Positions 9,548 through 17,811 of a DNA stretch of 64,000 bases are shown piece by piece; position 1 is the first letter of the stretch; each line of letters begins with the position of its first letter. The position numbers and the translations under genes were made by a program. The notes beneath the pieces are model-generated. The model was not told where the DNA came from, searched no databases, and worked only from the letters and a program-made list of their open reading frames with translations. The stretch is from Paraburkholderia sp. IMGN_8 (GTDB lineage Bacteria; Pseudomonadota; Gammaproteobacteria; Burkholderiales; Burkholderiaceae), in assembly GCF_038050405.1 (NCBI RefSeq), contig NZ_CP150901.1, positions 3,968,001-4,032,000 on the forward strand, in the 5' to 3' direction.

Positions 9548-9913
9548 TCAGCTCGCCAGCTTGCGGAACGTTTCCAGCACCGCGTCGCCCTTGAACGGCT
9601 TGACGATCCAGCCTTTCACGCCGGCCGCCTTGCCGCGCTCCTTCATCGCCGGGCTGCTTTCGGTGGTCAGCATGATGACGTTGACCGTCGTGTTCGCGAG
9701 TTCGCCGCGAATCTTTTCGACCATCGTCAGACCGTCCATGTTCGGCATGTTGACGTCGCTGATCACCAGTTTGATGCCGGGGCTGGCCTTCAGCTTGGCG
9801 AGACCGTCTTTACCGTCCACGGCGGTGTCGACATCCAGACCGTTCTTCTTCAGAAAGCCGGCCACTTCATCGCGCACCGTGCTCGAGTCGTCCACCACGA
9901 GAATCTTCGACAT
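9548..9913 (-). CDS. CheY-like single-domain response regulator
   Basis: 121 aa, a lone receiver domain. Acidic residues at 8-9 (VVDDS), the phosphoacceptor Asp53 (VISDVNMPNMDG), Thr in MLTTESS and Lys in WIVKPFKGD are all present. It is the last gene of the operon running from 14632 to 9548, 21 bases after the receiver-CheX gene, and is the likely phosphorylation target of the CheA-like kinase. There is no output domain, so it must act by protein contact. Confidence 0.93.
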   Translation of the reverse strand: MSKILVVDDSSTVRDEVAGFLKKNGLDVDTAVDGKDGLAKLKASPGIKLVISDVNMPNMDGLTMVEKIRGELANTTVNVIMLTTESSPAMKERGKAAGVKGWIVKPFKGDAVLETFRKLAS

Positions 9914-9934
9914 GATTTTTTCCTATGACAACAA

Positions 9935-10906
9935 TCAGAACAGCTCGAGTTCGCCCGCATCGACCATCGCGCCGACGTCTTCCTCGACTTCCTTGAAATC
10001 CTCGGGCGACCACCTCAGGCTGAACACAAAACGTTGATGCAGCTTGACCGACCGGCCCGACTGCGGGTCCGTCAGCCGATACATGAAACACAGCTGCGGA
10101 TTGCCGCTGCCGAACGAGATGTACTTGTGCTTGTGATTCACCAGCAGCGGCACCTGCACCTGGCTGCGCAGCCACGCGTCCGCATCGCCGACATAGCGGT
10201 TCCGGAAGGAACCCCAGATCAGATTGGTCACTTCACCCAGCACGCCATTCAGATCGCGAAAGTCGGCCTCGCCGTCATGCGCGCCATGGGCCATCTGGAA
10301 ACGATCCAGCAATTCGAGAATCGGCGCCTCCTCGACCTGCATCATCATGTAGCCGCGGCACCACGCGCTCTCCAGCGGAATCAGGCTGAACACCTCGCCG
10401 AAGATGATCCGGTCGCGCACGATGTAGGGCGTCTCGCAGGCGATGACCAGATCCTTGAAGACGTCGCCGAGGATCGCCTGCGTCATCTCCGCAATGCCGC
10501 GCACCAGCGCGTTCGGGTAATCCAGGCTGAAGATGTATTCGTCGATTACCTTGCGCAGCGGCGCCATGTCGTGCCCGACGTAGGCAGCGCAGACCACCCT
10601 CCGCAGACTTTCCGGCAGACCGTCCAAAGTCGGATCGGATTCGCGGCGCATGATGATCGGCAGTTCGGGCCGCACGGCATTGATCCTGATCGCGATCTCG
10701 GCGCTCGCCTCGGCCGAACCGCCGTATCCTTCGCCAAACAGAATCGCGCCCAGATCGATATTCGAGCGCAATACCGAAGGCAGACGACTCTTGCTGACCT
10801 TCACGCCGACCAGATTGTTCTCGTCGCAGAAGCGCTTCAGCGCGTCTTTATGCGCCGGGCAGTCATCCAGCACCAGTACCTTGCTGACCGGCTTGTTCAC
10901 GTTCAT
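9935..10906 (-). CDS. Receiver-like domain fused to a CheX/CheC-type phosphatase domain
   Basis: 323 aa. The first about 120 residues resemble a receiver (VLVLDDCPAHKDALKRF; GAILFGEGYGGS), but the usual phosphoacceptor Asp region is not convincingly conserved, so it may be a pseudo-receiver. The C-terminal half is CheX/CheC-like, with the phosphatase signature E-x-x-N in LNGVLGEVTNLIWG. CheX and CheC dephosphorylate CheY-P. ATG 10906 follows a GG-rich site 37 bases after the preceding gene. It lies between the stand-alone CheX-like gene and cheY. Confidence 0.75.
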   Translation of the reverse strand: MNVNKPVSKVLVLDDCPAHKDALKRFCDENNLVGVKVSKSRLPSVLRSNIDLGAILFGEGYGGSAEASAEIAIRINAVRPELPIIMRRESDPTLDGLPESLRRVVCAAYVGHDMAPLRKVIDEYIFSLDYPNALVRGIAEMTQAILGDVFKDLVIACETPYIVRDRIIFGEVFSLIPLESAWCRGYMMMQVEEAPILELLDRFQMAHGAHDGEADFRDLNGVLGEVTNLIWGSFRNRYVGDADAWLRSQVQVPLLVNHKHKYISFGSGNPQLCFMYRLTDPQSGRSVKLHQRFVFSLRWSPEDFKEVEEDVGAMVDAGELELF

Positions 10907-10943
10907 TTCGGGTTCCTGCTCATTGCCGATATCGACATAACGT

Positions 10944-11483
10944 TCAAAACATCTCCAGCTCGCCGCTGGTCTCTTCGACGGCGCTCGTATCCGCCACGAA
11001 GTCGACTGGCGCATCTGCGCAGACGCAAATCGTCGCGGCGAGCTGTACCGAACCGTCGATCGTGATCGAATACGAAGACAGAAAATCCGGTTTCAGTTCC
11101 TGCAAATGCGACAGGCAGCGAGCGCTCAGCACGTAAGGCGTCGACATGCCGAGGTCCGGAAAATAGCGCAGCAGTTCGTGATTCATCGCGCCGCAGCACA
11201 GGTTGCAGATTTCCAGAAACACTTCCTGGAAAGACCGGTCCGCAGTGTCTTTCAGGAAGTAGTTGCAGGTGCTGTCGTTTTCATCGAACTGAACGATCAG
11301 CAGCAGTCTAAACACCATCGACGAGATGGTCAGTACGACGACCTGGGTGTCTCTCGTCGCGCCCATGCCGGCTTGCGCGACCGGCACGATCTCGCACGTA
11401 TCGCTCGATTGCAGCGGCAAGCGCGCTTGCGCAGCTCTGCGGAAAATGCGTTCGAAGCTTTCCTTCGCGTGGCCGGTGATCAC
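10944..11483 (-). CDS. CheX/CheC-like chemotaxis phosphatase
   Basis: 179 aa. The E-x-x-N-x-x-x-G signature (EVFLEICNLCCGAMNHELL, middle of the protein) identifies a CheC/CheX/FliY-like phosphatase fold. It appears paralogous to the C-terminal half of the next gene. It starts at GTG 11483, which overlaps the TGA of the MCP gene by four bases (GTGA) with AGGTG upstream, so it is translationally coupled. Expected role: shortening the lifetime of the phosphorylated CheY protein encoded downstream. Confidence 0.72.
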   Translation of the reverse strand: MITGHAKESFERIFRRAAQARLPLQSSDTCEIVPVAQAGMGATRDTQVVVLTISSMVFRLLLIVQFDENDSTCNYFLKDTADRSFQEVFLEICNLCCGAMNHELLRYFPDLGMSTPYVLSARCLSHLQELKPDFLSSYSITIDGSVQLAATICVCADAPVDFVADTSAVEETSGELEMF

Positions 11484-12214
11484 GTCGACACCTGGTTAAG
11501 CTTCGCCTGGAACTGATTGGCCAGCGACTCGACGCTGCTCAGCGACGCGGCGATCATCTTGCCGCCCGCCTGGATGTCCTGAAACGTCGAGGTCGTGGTC
11601 AGGTCGTTGCGGTGCAGGCTGTCGCGATAGCTCTTCGACAGGTCTTCGGAGCGCGCCGCAAGCGCGCGAACCTCGCTCGCCACCACCGCGAAGCCGCGCC
11701 CGGCCGGGCCCGCTCGTGCGGCTTCGATCGAAGCGTTCAGCGAAACGATCACCACGTGCCGGACAATCGACGAAAGCTCCTGATTTTTCGCGTGCATGTC
11801 GTGGTTTTGCGTCATCAGCGAAATCATCTGATCGTGCCAACGCTCGAACGTCGCGCCGAGGCTCTTCAGCCGCGCGGCTTCGCTCGCGATCTGTTGCGCG
11901 TGATGTGCCCACTGGCCTTTGTCGTCGGTGGCGGCTTGCAATGCCGTGCGCAGATCTTCAGATGCCGCCGATTGCCGCGCCAGTTCCTCGCGCAACTGAG
12001 TGAGCGACGCCTCCAGATCTTGCGCGAACTGCTCGCGCTCACGGAGCGTTTCGACATGACCCGCATGCTCGGACAGGAGCGTGTCGATTCGCGCTTCGCT
12101 TTCAGCGCGCAATCGTGCGATGGTCTTCCTGCTTTGCAACTTGTGCACGGCGAACGCCAGCAGCGCAGTGATTGCGCCGCCTGCCACCGCTGCCATCAGA
12201 TACTCTGGAATCAC
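11480..12214 (-). CDS. Short methyl-accepting chemotaxis protein with one membrane span
   Basis: 244 aa. One N-terminal hydrophobic helix (LMAAVAGGAITALLAFAVHKL) is followed by a long coiled coil and a short MCP signalling hairpin with the conserved tip region ASIEAARAGPAGRGFAVVAS followed by EVRALAARS. There is no ligand domain. It is shorter than ordinary receptors (about 500 aa or more), so it is probably a scaffold or an internal-signal receptor. It sits 30 bases after the kinase gene. Confidence 0.85.
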   Translation of the reverse strand: MIPEYLMAAVAGGAITALLAFAVHKLQSRKTIARLRAESEARIDTLLSEHAGHVETLREREQFAQDLEASLTQLREELARQSAASEDLRTALQAATDDKGQWAHHAQQIASEAARLKSLGATFERWHDQMISLMTQNHDMHAKNQELSSIVRHVVIVSLNASIEAARAGPAGRGFAVVASEVRALAARSEDLSKSYRDSLHRNDLTTTSTFQDIQAGGKMIAASLSSVESLANQFQAKLNQVST

Positions 12215-12244
12215 AACCGATCCTTCCGAAAATCCTTGCCCGGC

Positions 12245-14632
12245 TCACGCCATTGCGTCGAGCCGCAGTTCACCGGCATCGCCGCGTGCTTGCACACCTA
12301 ACGTATCGACCGCGACGCTGTCCGGCAGACAGACGATCGTCTGGAACTGGCGGAACGATGCGCCCTTGTGATCGTCGGTGAAACGCAGCTCGATGCTGCC
12401 GTTTTCGCGCTTAAGAAAATCGCGCACGGCATCCATACCGACACCGCGGCCCGACACTTCCGTGACCGTTTCCGCCGTCGAGAAGCCCGGCCGGAAAATG
12501 AAATCGGCGATGGCTTCGTCGCTGAGCGATTCGTCCCGACCGATCCAGCCGCGCTCGGCGGCGATGCCGCGAATCCGTTCGAGCGCGAGACCGCGGCCGT
12601 CGTCGCTGAGCGTGATCTGCAACGCGCCCCTGTCCACGCCGACTTCGATATCGATCGTGCCGGCCTGCGTCTTGCCCTGCGCGGTACGCGCCTCGGCGGT
12701 TTCGATGCCGTGGTCCATCGAATTGCGCAGCAGATGCATGAACACGTTGTTCAGCGTGCCGCCTGCCTGGCCGCGCAGGCGATAGCCGTTGTCGTCGATG
12801 CGCACGTTCGGCGCCTGCTTGCCCAGTTCATGCGCGAGAGACGGCAGCGAGTCGAGCACACCGGACAGCGCGTCGCGCACGCTTTCGCTGCCCAGAGCCC
12901 GCAAGGTTCGGCGCACGGCGTCGCGCATCGACTGCAATTCCTGGAGCTCGCTTGCGTTCGCCTTGTCCAGCAGGCTCAGGGTCTGCTGGATGTGTTCCTT
13001 CTCGACCATCACATAGCGCCCCGCGTTGCCGGCGTCGTTCACGCGGCCCTTGCCTTTGCGACCGAGACTCTGTTCGTTGATCTTCGCGTAGCTCTCAATG
13101 GCCTCGCGCACGCGCGTCAACTCCTGCATCAGATGTTCCTGATCCCACGAACGGTCCGCGTCCGGCTGGCGCAATTCGTCATAGCTCTGCTCGGTTTCGT
13201 GGACGACGTTAGTCAGATGCTGGAGGTTGTAGGTCCGTGCGTTGCCCTTGATGGTGTGCATGTTGCGGAACAGCTCGGCGATCGCCGCGTGGTCCGCTTC
13301 GGAATGCTTGCGAATAATCCGTTCGTTCTCGCTGACAAACCCAGCAGAGCTTTCGATGAAGTGATGGAACTTTTCTTCGCTGACCGCGAGAATCTCGCCG
13401 ATCATGTCGAGGCGGCGACGCTGTTCGCTGGCTTCGGCCGCGAGCTTGCGCAACTCGGTGACGTCGCGCACGCACAGCATCAGGCGCACGATGACGTCGT
13501 TTTCGTCGGTGATCGCCGACCAGCTCAGGTCGAGAATCTTCACGCGGCCATCGGGCATGCGCTTCGAAATCTCGCCCACCAGCAGATGCTGATTGAAAGC
13601 GAAGTTGATGCAGTCTTCGCCGAGGCACGCGTGCGTCGCCGCATCGACTTGCGAGAGGACGTCCGAGCCGAGATCGGTGTCTGAAAATACCAGGTCCATC
13701 AGACTGCGGCCGGCGATGTCCTTCGTTTCGAAGATGTCTTCCAGATACGCCGAGTACTCCGCGTGAACCACGGCGCCATCGATGACCGTCAGGATACCCT
13801 GCTGCATGTTCTGCAACATCGCCTGAATGTCGGCGGTCTTCTGTTTGAGTTGCGCCGAGCTTTCCTGGATCTTTTCGATCATTCCGTTGAAGGCGACGAT
13901 CGAGTGGCCGATCTCATCCAACCGGCCCACCGGCACGCGCCGCGTGAAGTCCTGGCTCGAGGCGATCTCGCTCATCATCGCCTGCATGCGGCTGAGCGGG
14001 CGAGTGATCTGGCGGTAGAGCAGCGAGCCGATTGAGGTCAGCAGAATGATCGCGATGCCGGTGACGATGGCGATCGCCGTCGTGGTGGTGGCCAATCTTG
14101 CGTTCAGCGTGGTGATCGCTTCATCTTTTTCGCGGTTCTTCTCGACGCGCAAGGTTTCGACGATGCCTTCGAGTTCGTCGCGATACTGCGCGACGTTGGC
14201 GAACAGATAGGCTTGCGCGAGTTCGTTCTTGCCCGCGGCCTTCATCTTCGCCGTCTCGGCGATTGCGGAGAAGTAGTTTTCCAGGCTGTCGTTGGCTTGC
14301 AGCACCAGGCCCTTTTGCGCGTGGCTGGCGGCGTCTTTCGCTTGCAGCGCGAGCGCCTGTTGCAGCGAGACTTTTTTCTTCTTCAGTTCGTCCTGTGCCT
14401 GGGCGACCATGTTGTCGTCCGGCGCGTAGACCAGCGTCATTGTGGCGAGTTGCACGTCTTTGACTTGCGACACGAGGTCGGCGGACGCGAGTGCGCTGGG
14501 CACGACGCCCTCCGTCACCTGCCGCACTTCGACTGCGCTGCCGCGGGTCTGATAGACGGCGTAGCCGCCGATCGCCGATAGAGCGACGAACATCAAGACA
14601 ACCAATAACGTGATGCGATGACGGATAGTCAT
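12245..14632 (-). CDS. Membrane receptor-histidine kinase of CheA-like architecture (4HB-HAMP-PAS-Hpt-HATPase)
   Basis: 795 aa. Order: TM1 (about 8-27), a periplasmic four-helix-bundle sensor (30-180), TM2 (183-205), HAMP (206-260), a PAS-like domain (275-395), then an Hpt domain with the phospho-His at 459 (MHTIKGNA), as in CheA. A CheA-type ATPase domain follows: N box HLLRNSMDHGIE at 633-644, G1 DDGRGL, G2 GRGVGMDAV. No C-terminal CheW-like domain follows. It thus combines a receptor and CheA-style kinase in one chain and heads the operon with the MCP, two CheX-like proteins and CheY. Confidence 0.88.
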   Translation of the reverse strand: MTIRHRITLLVVLMFVALSAIGGYAVYQTRGSAVEVRQVTEGVVPSALASADLVSQVKDVQLATMTLVYAPDDNMVAQAQDELKKKKVSLQQALALQAKDAASHAQKGLVLQANDSLENYFSAIAETAKMKAAGKNELAQAYLFANVAQYRDELEGIVETLRVEKNREKDEAITTLNARLATTTTAIAIVTGIAIILLTSIGSLLYRQITRPLSRMQAMMSEIASSQDFTRRVPVGRLDEIGHSIVAFNGMIEKIQESSAQLKQKTADIQAMLQNMQQGILTVIDGAVVHAEYSAYLEDIFETKDIAGRSLMDLVFSDTDLGSDVLSQVDAATHACLGEDCINFAFNQHLLVGEISKRMPDGRVKILDLSWSAITDENDVIVRLMLCVRDVTELRKLAAEASEQRRRLDMIGEILAVSEEKFHHFIESSAGFVSENERIIRKHSEADHAAIAELFRNMHTIKGNARTYNLQHLTNVVHETEQSYDELRQPDADRSWDQEHLMQELTRVREAIESYAKINEQSLGRKGKGRVNDAGNAGRYVMVEKEHIQQTLSLLDKANASELQELQSMRDAVRRTLRALGSESVRDALSGVLDSLPSLAHELGKQAPNVRIDDNGYRLRGQAGGTLNNVFMHLLRNSMDHGIETAEARTAQGKTQAGTIDIEVGVDRGALQITLSDDGRGLALERIRGIAAERGWIGRDESLSDEAIADFIFRPGFSTAETVTEVSGRGVGMDAVRDFLKRENGSIELRFTDDHKGASFRQFQTIVCLPDSVAVDTLGVQARGDAGELRLDAMA

Positions 14633-14717
14633 GTGGAACCCCCGGGGGTATGGCCTGGTGCGTCGGCCCTCTCGCGGGGCAGCGCGTTTTTTTGCGAAAT
14701 CTGGTCATGCGTGCAAC

Positions 14718-14738
14718 GCGTCCGATTATTCCGGACGC
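14718..14738. promoter_or_regulatory. Perfect inverted repeat upstream of the chemosensory operon
   Basis: GCGTCCG-ATTATTC-CGGACGC, a 7-base perfect inverted repeat about 90 bases upstream of the kinase start. It has no T tract, so it is more likely an operator or mRNA hairpin than a terminator. The binding partner is unknown. Confidence 0.35.
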
Positions 14739-14958
14739 ATGTTACTGAGCGATGACTAAATGCTAATAAAACAACTTAAAGGTGTGGTTTTGGGGGAAGC
14801 CCGATTTGCTAATTTTTTTCTAAAGTTTTTCTCGGGGATGTCGTTATATAAAGCCTATTTAAATTTGGCTTTAATTCGGGGTTGGTGTTTTCTTGTTCTG
14901 GTTGCCTGCTCGGCGCTATGGTATGTTCGCCTGCGGTGTTGGTCTTTGCTTTCTTTTT

Positions 14959-15860
14959 TTGCCTGCGCGGCGCTTTTTGGCTGTGTGCCTATGGCGTTGG
15001 CCTTTCCTTGATTTGTTAGTGGTTTATTAGCTTCGCCCCTGTGCGGGGCAGGCACTTACTTTCTTTGCCGCCGCAAAGAAAGTAAGCAAAGAAAGCGGCT
15101 TCACACCGCTAATTCTTAAGCGGGTCCCCTGGCTTGGAGGAGGGAGTGGAGCATCTGGAATCAGTGTTCTCGCGCACTCCGCGCTGGTGACAAGGCAGTC
15201 ATACTTCCGGCGGCGCTGCGCGCGCCGTGGCGGTACTTCATAAAAGCGTCGGGCGCTTTTCGCGCCTGCGGTTGCTCAGGTGTTACGGCTGGTGTTTGCT
15301 GCGCCAGCGTAACTCGCGGGTGCGTTTCGTTCGGCACTTTTTCGGTGCCTGCGGTGGCTCGCCCTCATGTCTTCAATGCCTCGCCGAGGTACTAGCGTGT
15401 CAGCCGGAGTGGTGGCTCACATCCGCACACTTGGGCGCCTCGCCGAGGCGAAGCCGATGGCACCCAGCAAATCAAAACGAAGCCCCCGGTTTCCCTTGCA
15501 GACCGTTCCGGCGAGCACGCAGTGCGAGGCGGGAGGGATGATGCCGGAAGCGCATACGCCCCATCGGTGTTGGGAAGTACCGCTGCGGCGCGCGTAGCGC
15601 CGCCGGAAGGATGACTGCCTTGTCACTCACGCCGAATGTGCGAGAACACAGATTCCAGATGCTCCACTACCTCCTCCAAGCCAGGGGACCCGCTTAGGAG
15701 TTAGCGGTGTGAAGCCGCTTTCTTTGCTTACTTTCTTTGCGGCGGCAAAGAAAGTAAGTGCCTGCCCCGCACAGGGGCGACGCTAATAGACCACTAAGAA
15801 ATCAAGGAAAGGCCAACACCGTAGGCACACAGGCATAACACGCCACGCGAGACAACCAAC
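14959..15860. repeat. Long intergenic inverted-repeat element, copy 1 (about 0.9 kb)
   Basis: No supportable gene lies in this stretch. Its two ends are imperfect inverted copies: the left arm (GGCCTTTCCTTGATTTGTTAG at about 15000, GCCCCTGTGCGGGGCAGGCAC at about 15035) returns in reverse complement near 15750-15830. Each arm contains nested palindromes, notably CTTACTTTCTTTG-N-CAAAGAAAGTAAG. The inner part also folds back (GTGACAAGGCAGTCAT at about 15188 versus ATGACTGCCTTGTCAC at about 15610). A second copy lies at 57484-59617, and fragments at 1-32 and 52845-52920. An AT-rich patch (14750-14900) lies just outside. Confidence 0.8.
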
Positions 15861-15863
15861 CCG

Positions 15864-16559
15864 TCAGCGAATCGACGGAAGATGCTTCGCGGCCTCACGC
15901 AATGTGAGCGGCGAGATAACGTCTCGCGCGGCAGACAGAAAGTCGCTCACTGCATCAGGCGCATGCCACGCGTAGTCACGCAAGGCCCAACCGATCGCCT
16001 TGCGAATGAAGAAGTCAGTTTCCGCCGCCAGCGAGCGGGCATAGCCAAATAGCCGCTCTTCATCGGTATGCTCGCGCCAGCCGAGTTGATGAATCATCGC
16101 GATCCGCCGAACCCACAGCGACTCATGTTCGAGCGCCGCATCCATGCAGGCCTGCGCGTGCGGCGCCTGCTCGCGCGCCGCTTTCAGAACGTCGCCAACC
16201 ACACCAGCCAGCGGATCGACCGAATCCCACCATGCACTGCGTTGAGCTATCGACAGCAAATGCTCGATGTCCGCGAGGCCGAGGGTCTTCCACTTGCGCG
16301 CCAGCAGGTCGATGGCAGCGTATTGGTACTCGCGTTGCGGCATGGACCATAAGACGTGCGCGCACGCCAAGAGGTGCTCCGCGCTCTCGACCGGCAGCCG
16401 CTTGAAAACCGGCAATATCGCTTGCCGCCGCAGCGGCGTCGGCACGCCGATGAACTCGAAGTGGTTCCGCATGTAAGCGCGCATCGCGAGCGCGCGCTGG
16501 GCATCGGCATGCGGGGCGAGTGCCGCCTTGATCTCGTCGCCGAAAGCGTTGGGCGTCAT
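15864..16559 (-). CDS. DNA alkylation repair protein (AlkD-like HEAT-repeat family)
   Basis: About 231 aa, helical, with the AlkD-family features: an early VPTPLRRQAILPVFKRL, the central WWDSVDPLA segment with the Trp/Asp used for excision in AlkD, and FIRKAIGWALRDYAW near the C-terminus. AlkD-type glycosylases remove bulky or cationic alkyl-purines. The chosen ATG at 16559 sits just after a satellite iteron whose AGGTGAGG half lies 9 bases upstream and would serve as ribosome site. A GTG at 16574 inside the iteron is the alternative. Confidence 0.85.
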   Translation of the reverse strand: MTPNAFGDEIKAALAPHADAQRALAMRAYMRNHFEFIGVPTPLRRQAILPVFKRLPVESAEHLLACAHVLWSMPQREYQYAAIDLLARKWKTLGLADIEHLLSIAQRSAWWDSVDPLAGVVGDVLKAAREQAPHAQACMDAALEHESLWVRRIAMIHQLGWREHTDEERLFGYARSLAAETDFFIRKAIGWALRDYAWHAPDAVSDFLSAARDVISPLTLREAAKHLPSIR

Positions 16560-16642
16560 CCCGAATATCCTCACCTTTGAGTTTGAAGTGCGTCGACAGG
16601 TAGTATTATTCTCACCACGCGCTCCCGAATATTCTCACCTCT
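16559..16642 (-). repeat. Satellite iteron group B (two copies)
   Basis: Two minus-strand iterons at 16559-16580 (GGTGAG-GATATT-CGGGA) and 16623-16642 (GGTGAG-AATATT-CGGGA), 64 bases apart. The first overlaps the leader of the alkD-like gene; the second abuts the efflux-gene remnant. Confidence 0.85.
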
Positions 16643-16659
16643 TGGCATTTGGCATCACG

Positions 16660-16920
16660 CCCATCCACCACCCTGTGCAAGGTCACGAGATTGGCCTGTC
16701 GCGACGGCGTATCCAATGTGAGTTGCTGCTGCGCAGTATAGAAGGTGCGCTGCGCATTGAGGAACGTGAGGAAGCTGTCCGTCCCCGCCTTGTAGCGCGC
16801 CTGAGCAAGCGTGTAATAGCGCTGCGACGACGCCACCTGTTCGCGATCCGTGCCTGCATCTGATCAAAGTAGGTCACGCGCAGTGAGCTTAAACTCTATC
16901 TGAACGGCACCGTCGGCCGT
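16660..16920 (-). pseudogene. C-terminal remnant of a TolC/NodT-type outer-membrane efflux protein
   Basis: In the minus-strand frames one reads YFDQMQARIANR and then, after a frame change near 16836, SSQRYYTLAQARYKAGTDSF and QRTFYTAQQQLTLDT, ending near VTLHRVVDG. This is the typical C-terminal part of an RND efflux outer-membrane factor. The frame break fits a short deletion in an ancestral ...ANREQVASSQ... sequence. The rest of the gene is missing and the 3' end runs into an iteron. It lies beside, and divergent from, a two-component system that may once have regulated it. Confidence 0.8.
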
Positions 16921-17067
16921 AATAAACTGTAAGCGCCTATAAGAACCCGAAACCGCCACCGCCACGCGATTCGCTATATTCCGGTGTGCGACGGGCGTGG
17001 CGGGCGCTATACCTGTCCGCCTTCGGCCGCGCTGTCCGTCAACTATCCTCCTCGATCTGGTCCAGCC

Positions 17068-17811
17068 ATGTCCGACACGCCCATCCAGGTTTTACTGGTC
17101 GACGACGACGCCGACTTGCGTGACCTGCTGAGAACATTCTTTCAACAACGCGGCATCGAGATGTCCGTGTTGCACGACGCGAATCACCTCGCGCGACGCC
17201 TGGAACGCGAGCGACCTTCGATCATCGTGCTCGATCTGATGATGCCGGGCGTCGATGGACTCAGCGCGCTCAGGCAATTGCGCGCGAGCGGTGACACGAT
17301 TCCCGTCATCATGCTGACCGCGCGCGCAGACGGCGTGGACCGCGTGATCGGTCTGGAACTCGGCGCCGACGACTATCTCGGCAAACCGTTCATGCCGCAG
17401 GAACTGCTCGCGCGCATTCATGCGGTGCTGCGCCGTCATGCTCAACCGTCGGCGTCGTCGGCGGCGGCACCGGTCGAACGGCGCGAGGCGCTGCGCTTCG
17501 GCCGCTTCCGGCTCGATTTCGCGACCCGCACACTGTTTCGCGATGACGAGCCGCTCAAACTGACCGGCAGCGAATATGCGCTGCTCGAAGTGCTCGCCCA
17601 GCATCCCATGGAAACGCTGTCGCGCTCTAAGCTCGTCGATCTGCTGCACGGCCCGCACGCGGAAGTGACCGAACGCGGTATCGATGTGCCGGTGTGGCGC
17701 CTGCGCCGGCTGCTCGAAGACGATCCGGCCAACCCGCGCCGGATCCAGACAATACGCGGCATCGGCTACATGTTCGTGCCCGGCGATAGTGACAATGAAG
17801 AATCCGTTTAA
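17068..17811 (+). CDS. OmpR-family response regulator
   Basis: 247 aa. The N-terminal receiver has VDDDAD, the phosphoacceptor Asp in IIVLDLMMPGVDG, and Lys in YLGKPF. The C-terminal winged helix (about 145-240) shows LKLTGSEYALLEVLAQHP and the RIQTIRGIGYMFV recognition region. ATG 17068 begins the receiver. It overlaps the sensor kinase gene by 17 bases. It is probably a transcription factor; its likely original target, an efflux operon, survives only as the adjacent remnant. Confidence 0.93.
   Translation: MSDTPIQVLLVDDDADLRDLLRTFFQQRGIEMSVLHDANHLARRLERERPSIIVLDLMMPGVDGLSALRQLRASGDTIPVIMLTARADGVDRVIGLELGADDYLGKPFMPQELLARIHAVLRRHAQPSASSAAAPVERREALRFGRFRLDFATRTLFRDDEPLKLTGSEYALLEVLAQHPMETLSRSKLVDLLHGPHAEVTERGIDVPVWRLRRLLEDDPANPRRIQTIRGIGYMFVPGDSDNEESV

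Noticed and set aside
14760..15011. 83-aa hydrophobic protein on the plus strand
   Set aside because: It lies in an AT-rich segment running into the repeat element, has no ribosome site and no family signature. Its cysteines and hydrophobic residues come from the T-rich repeat arm.
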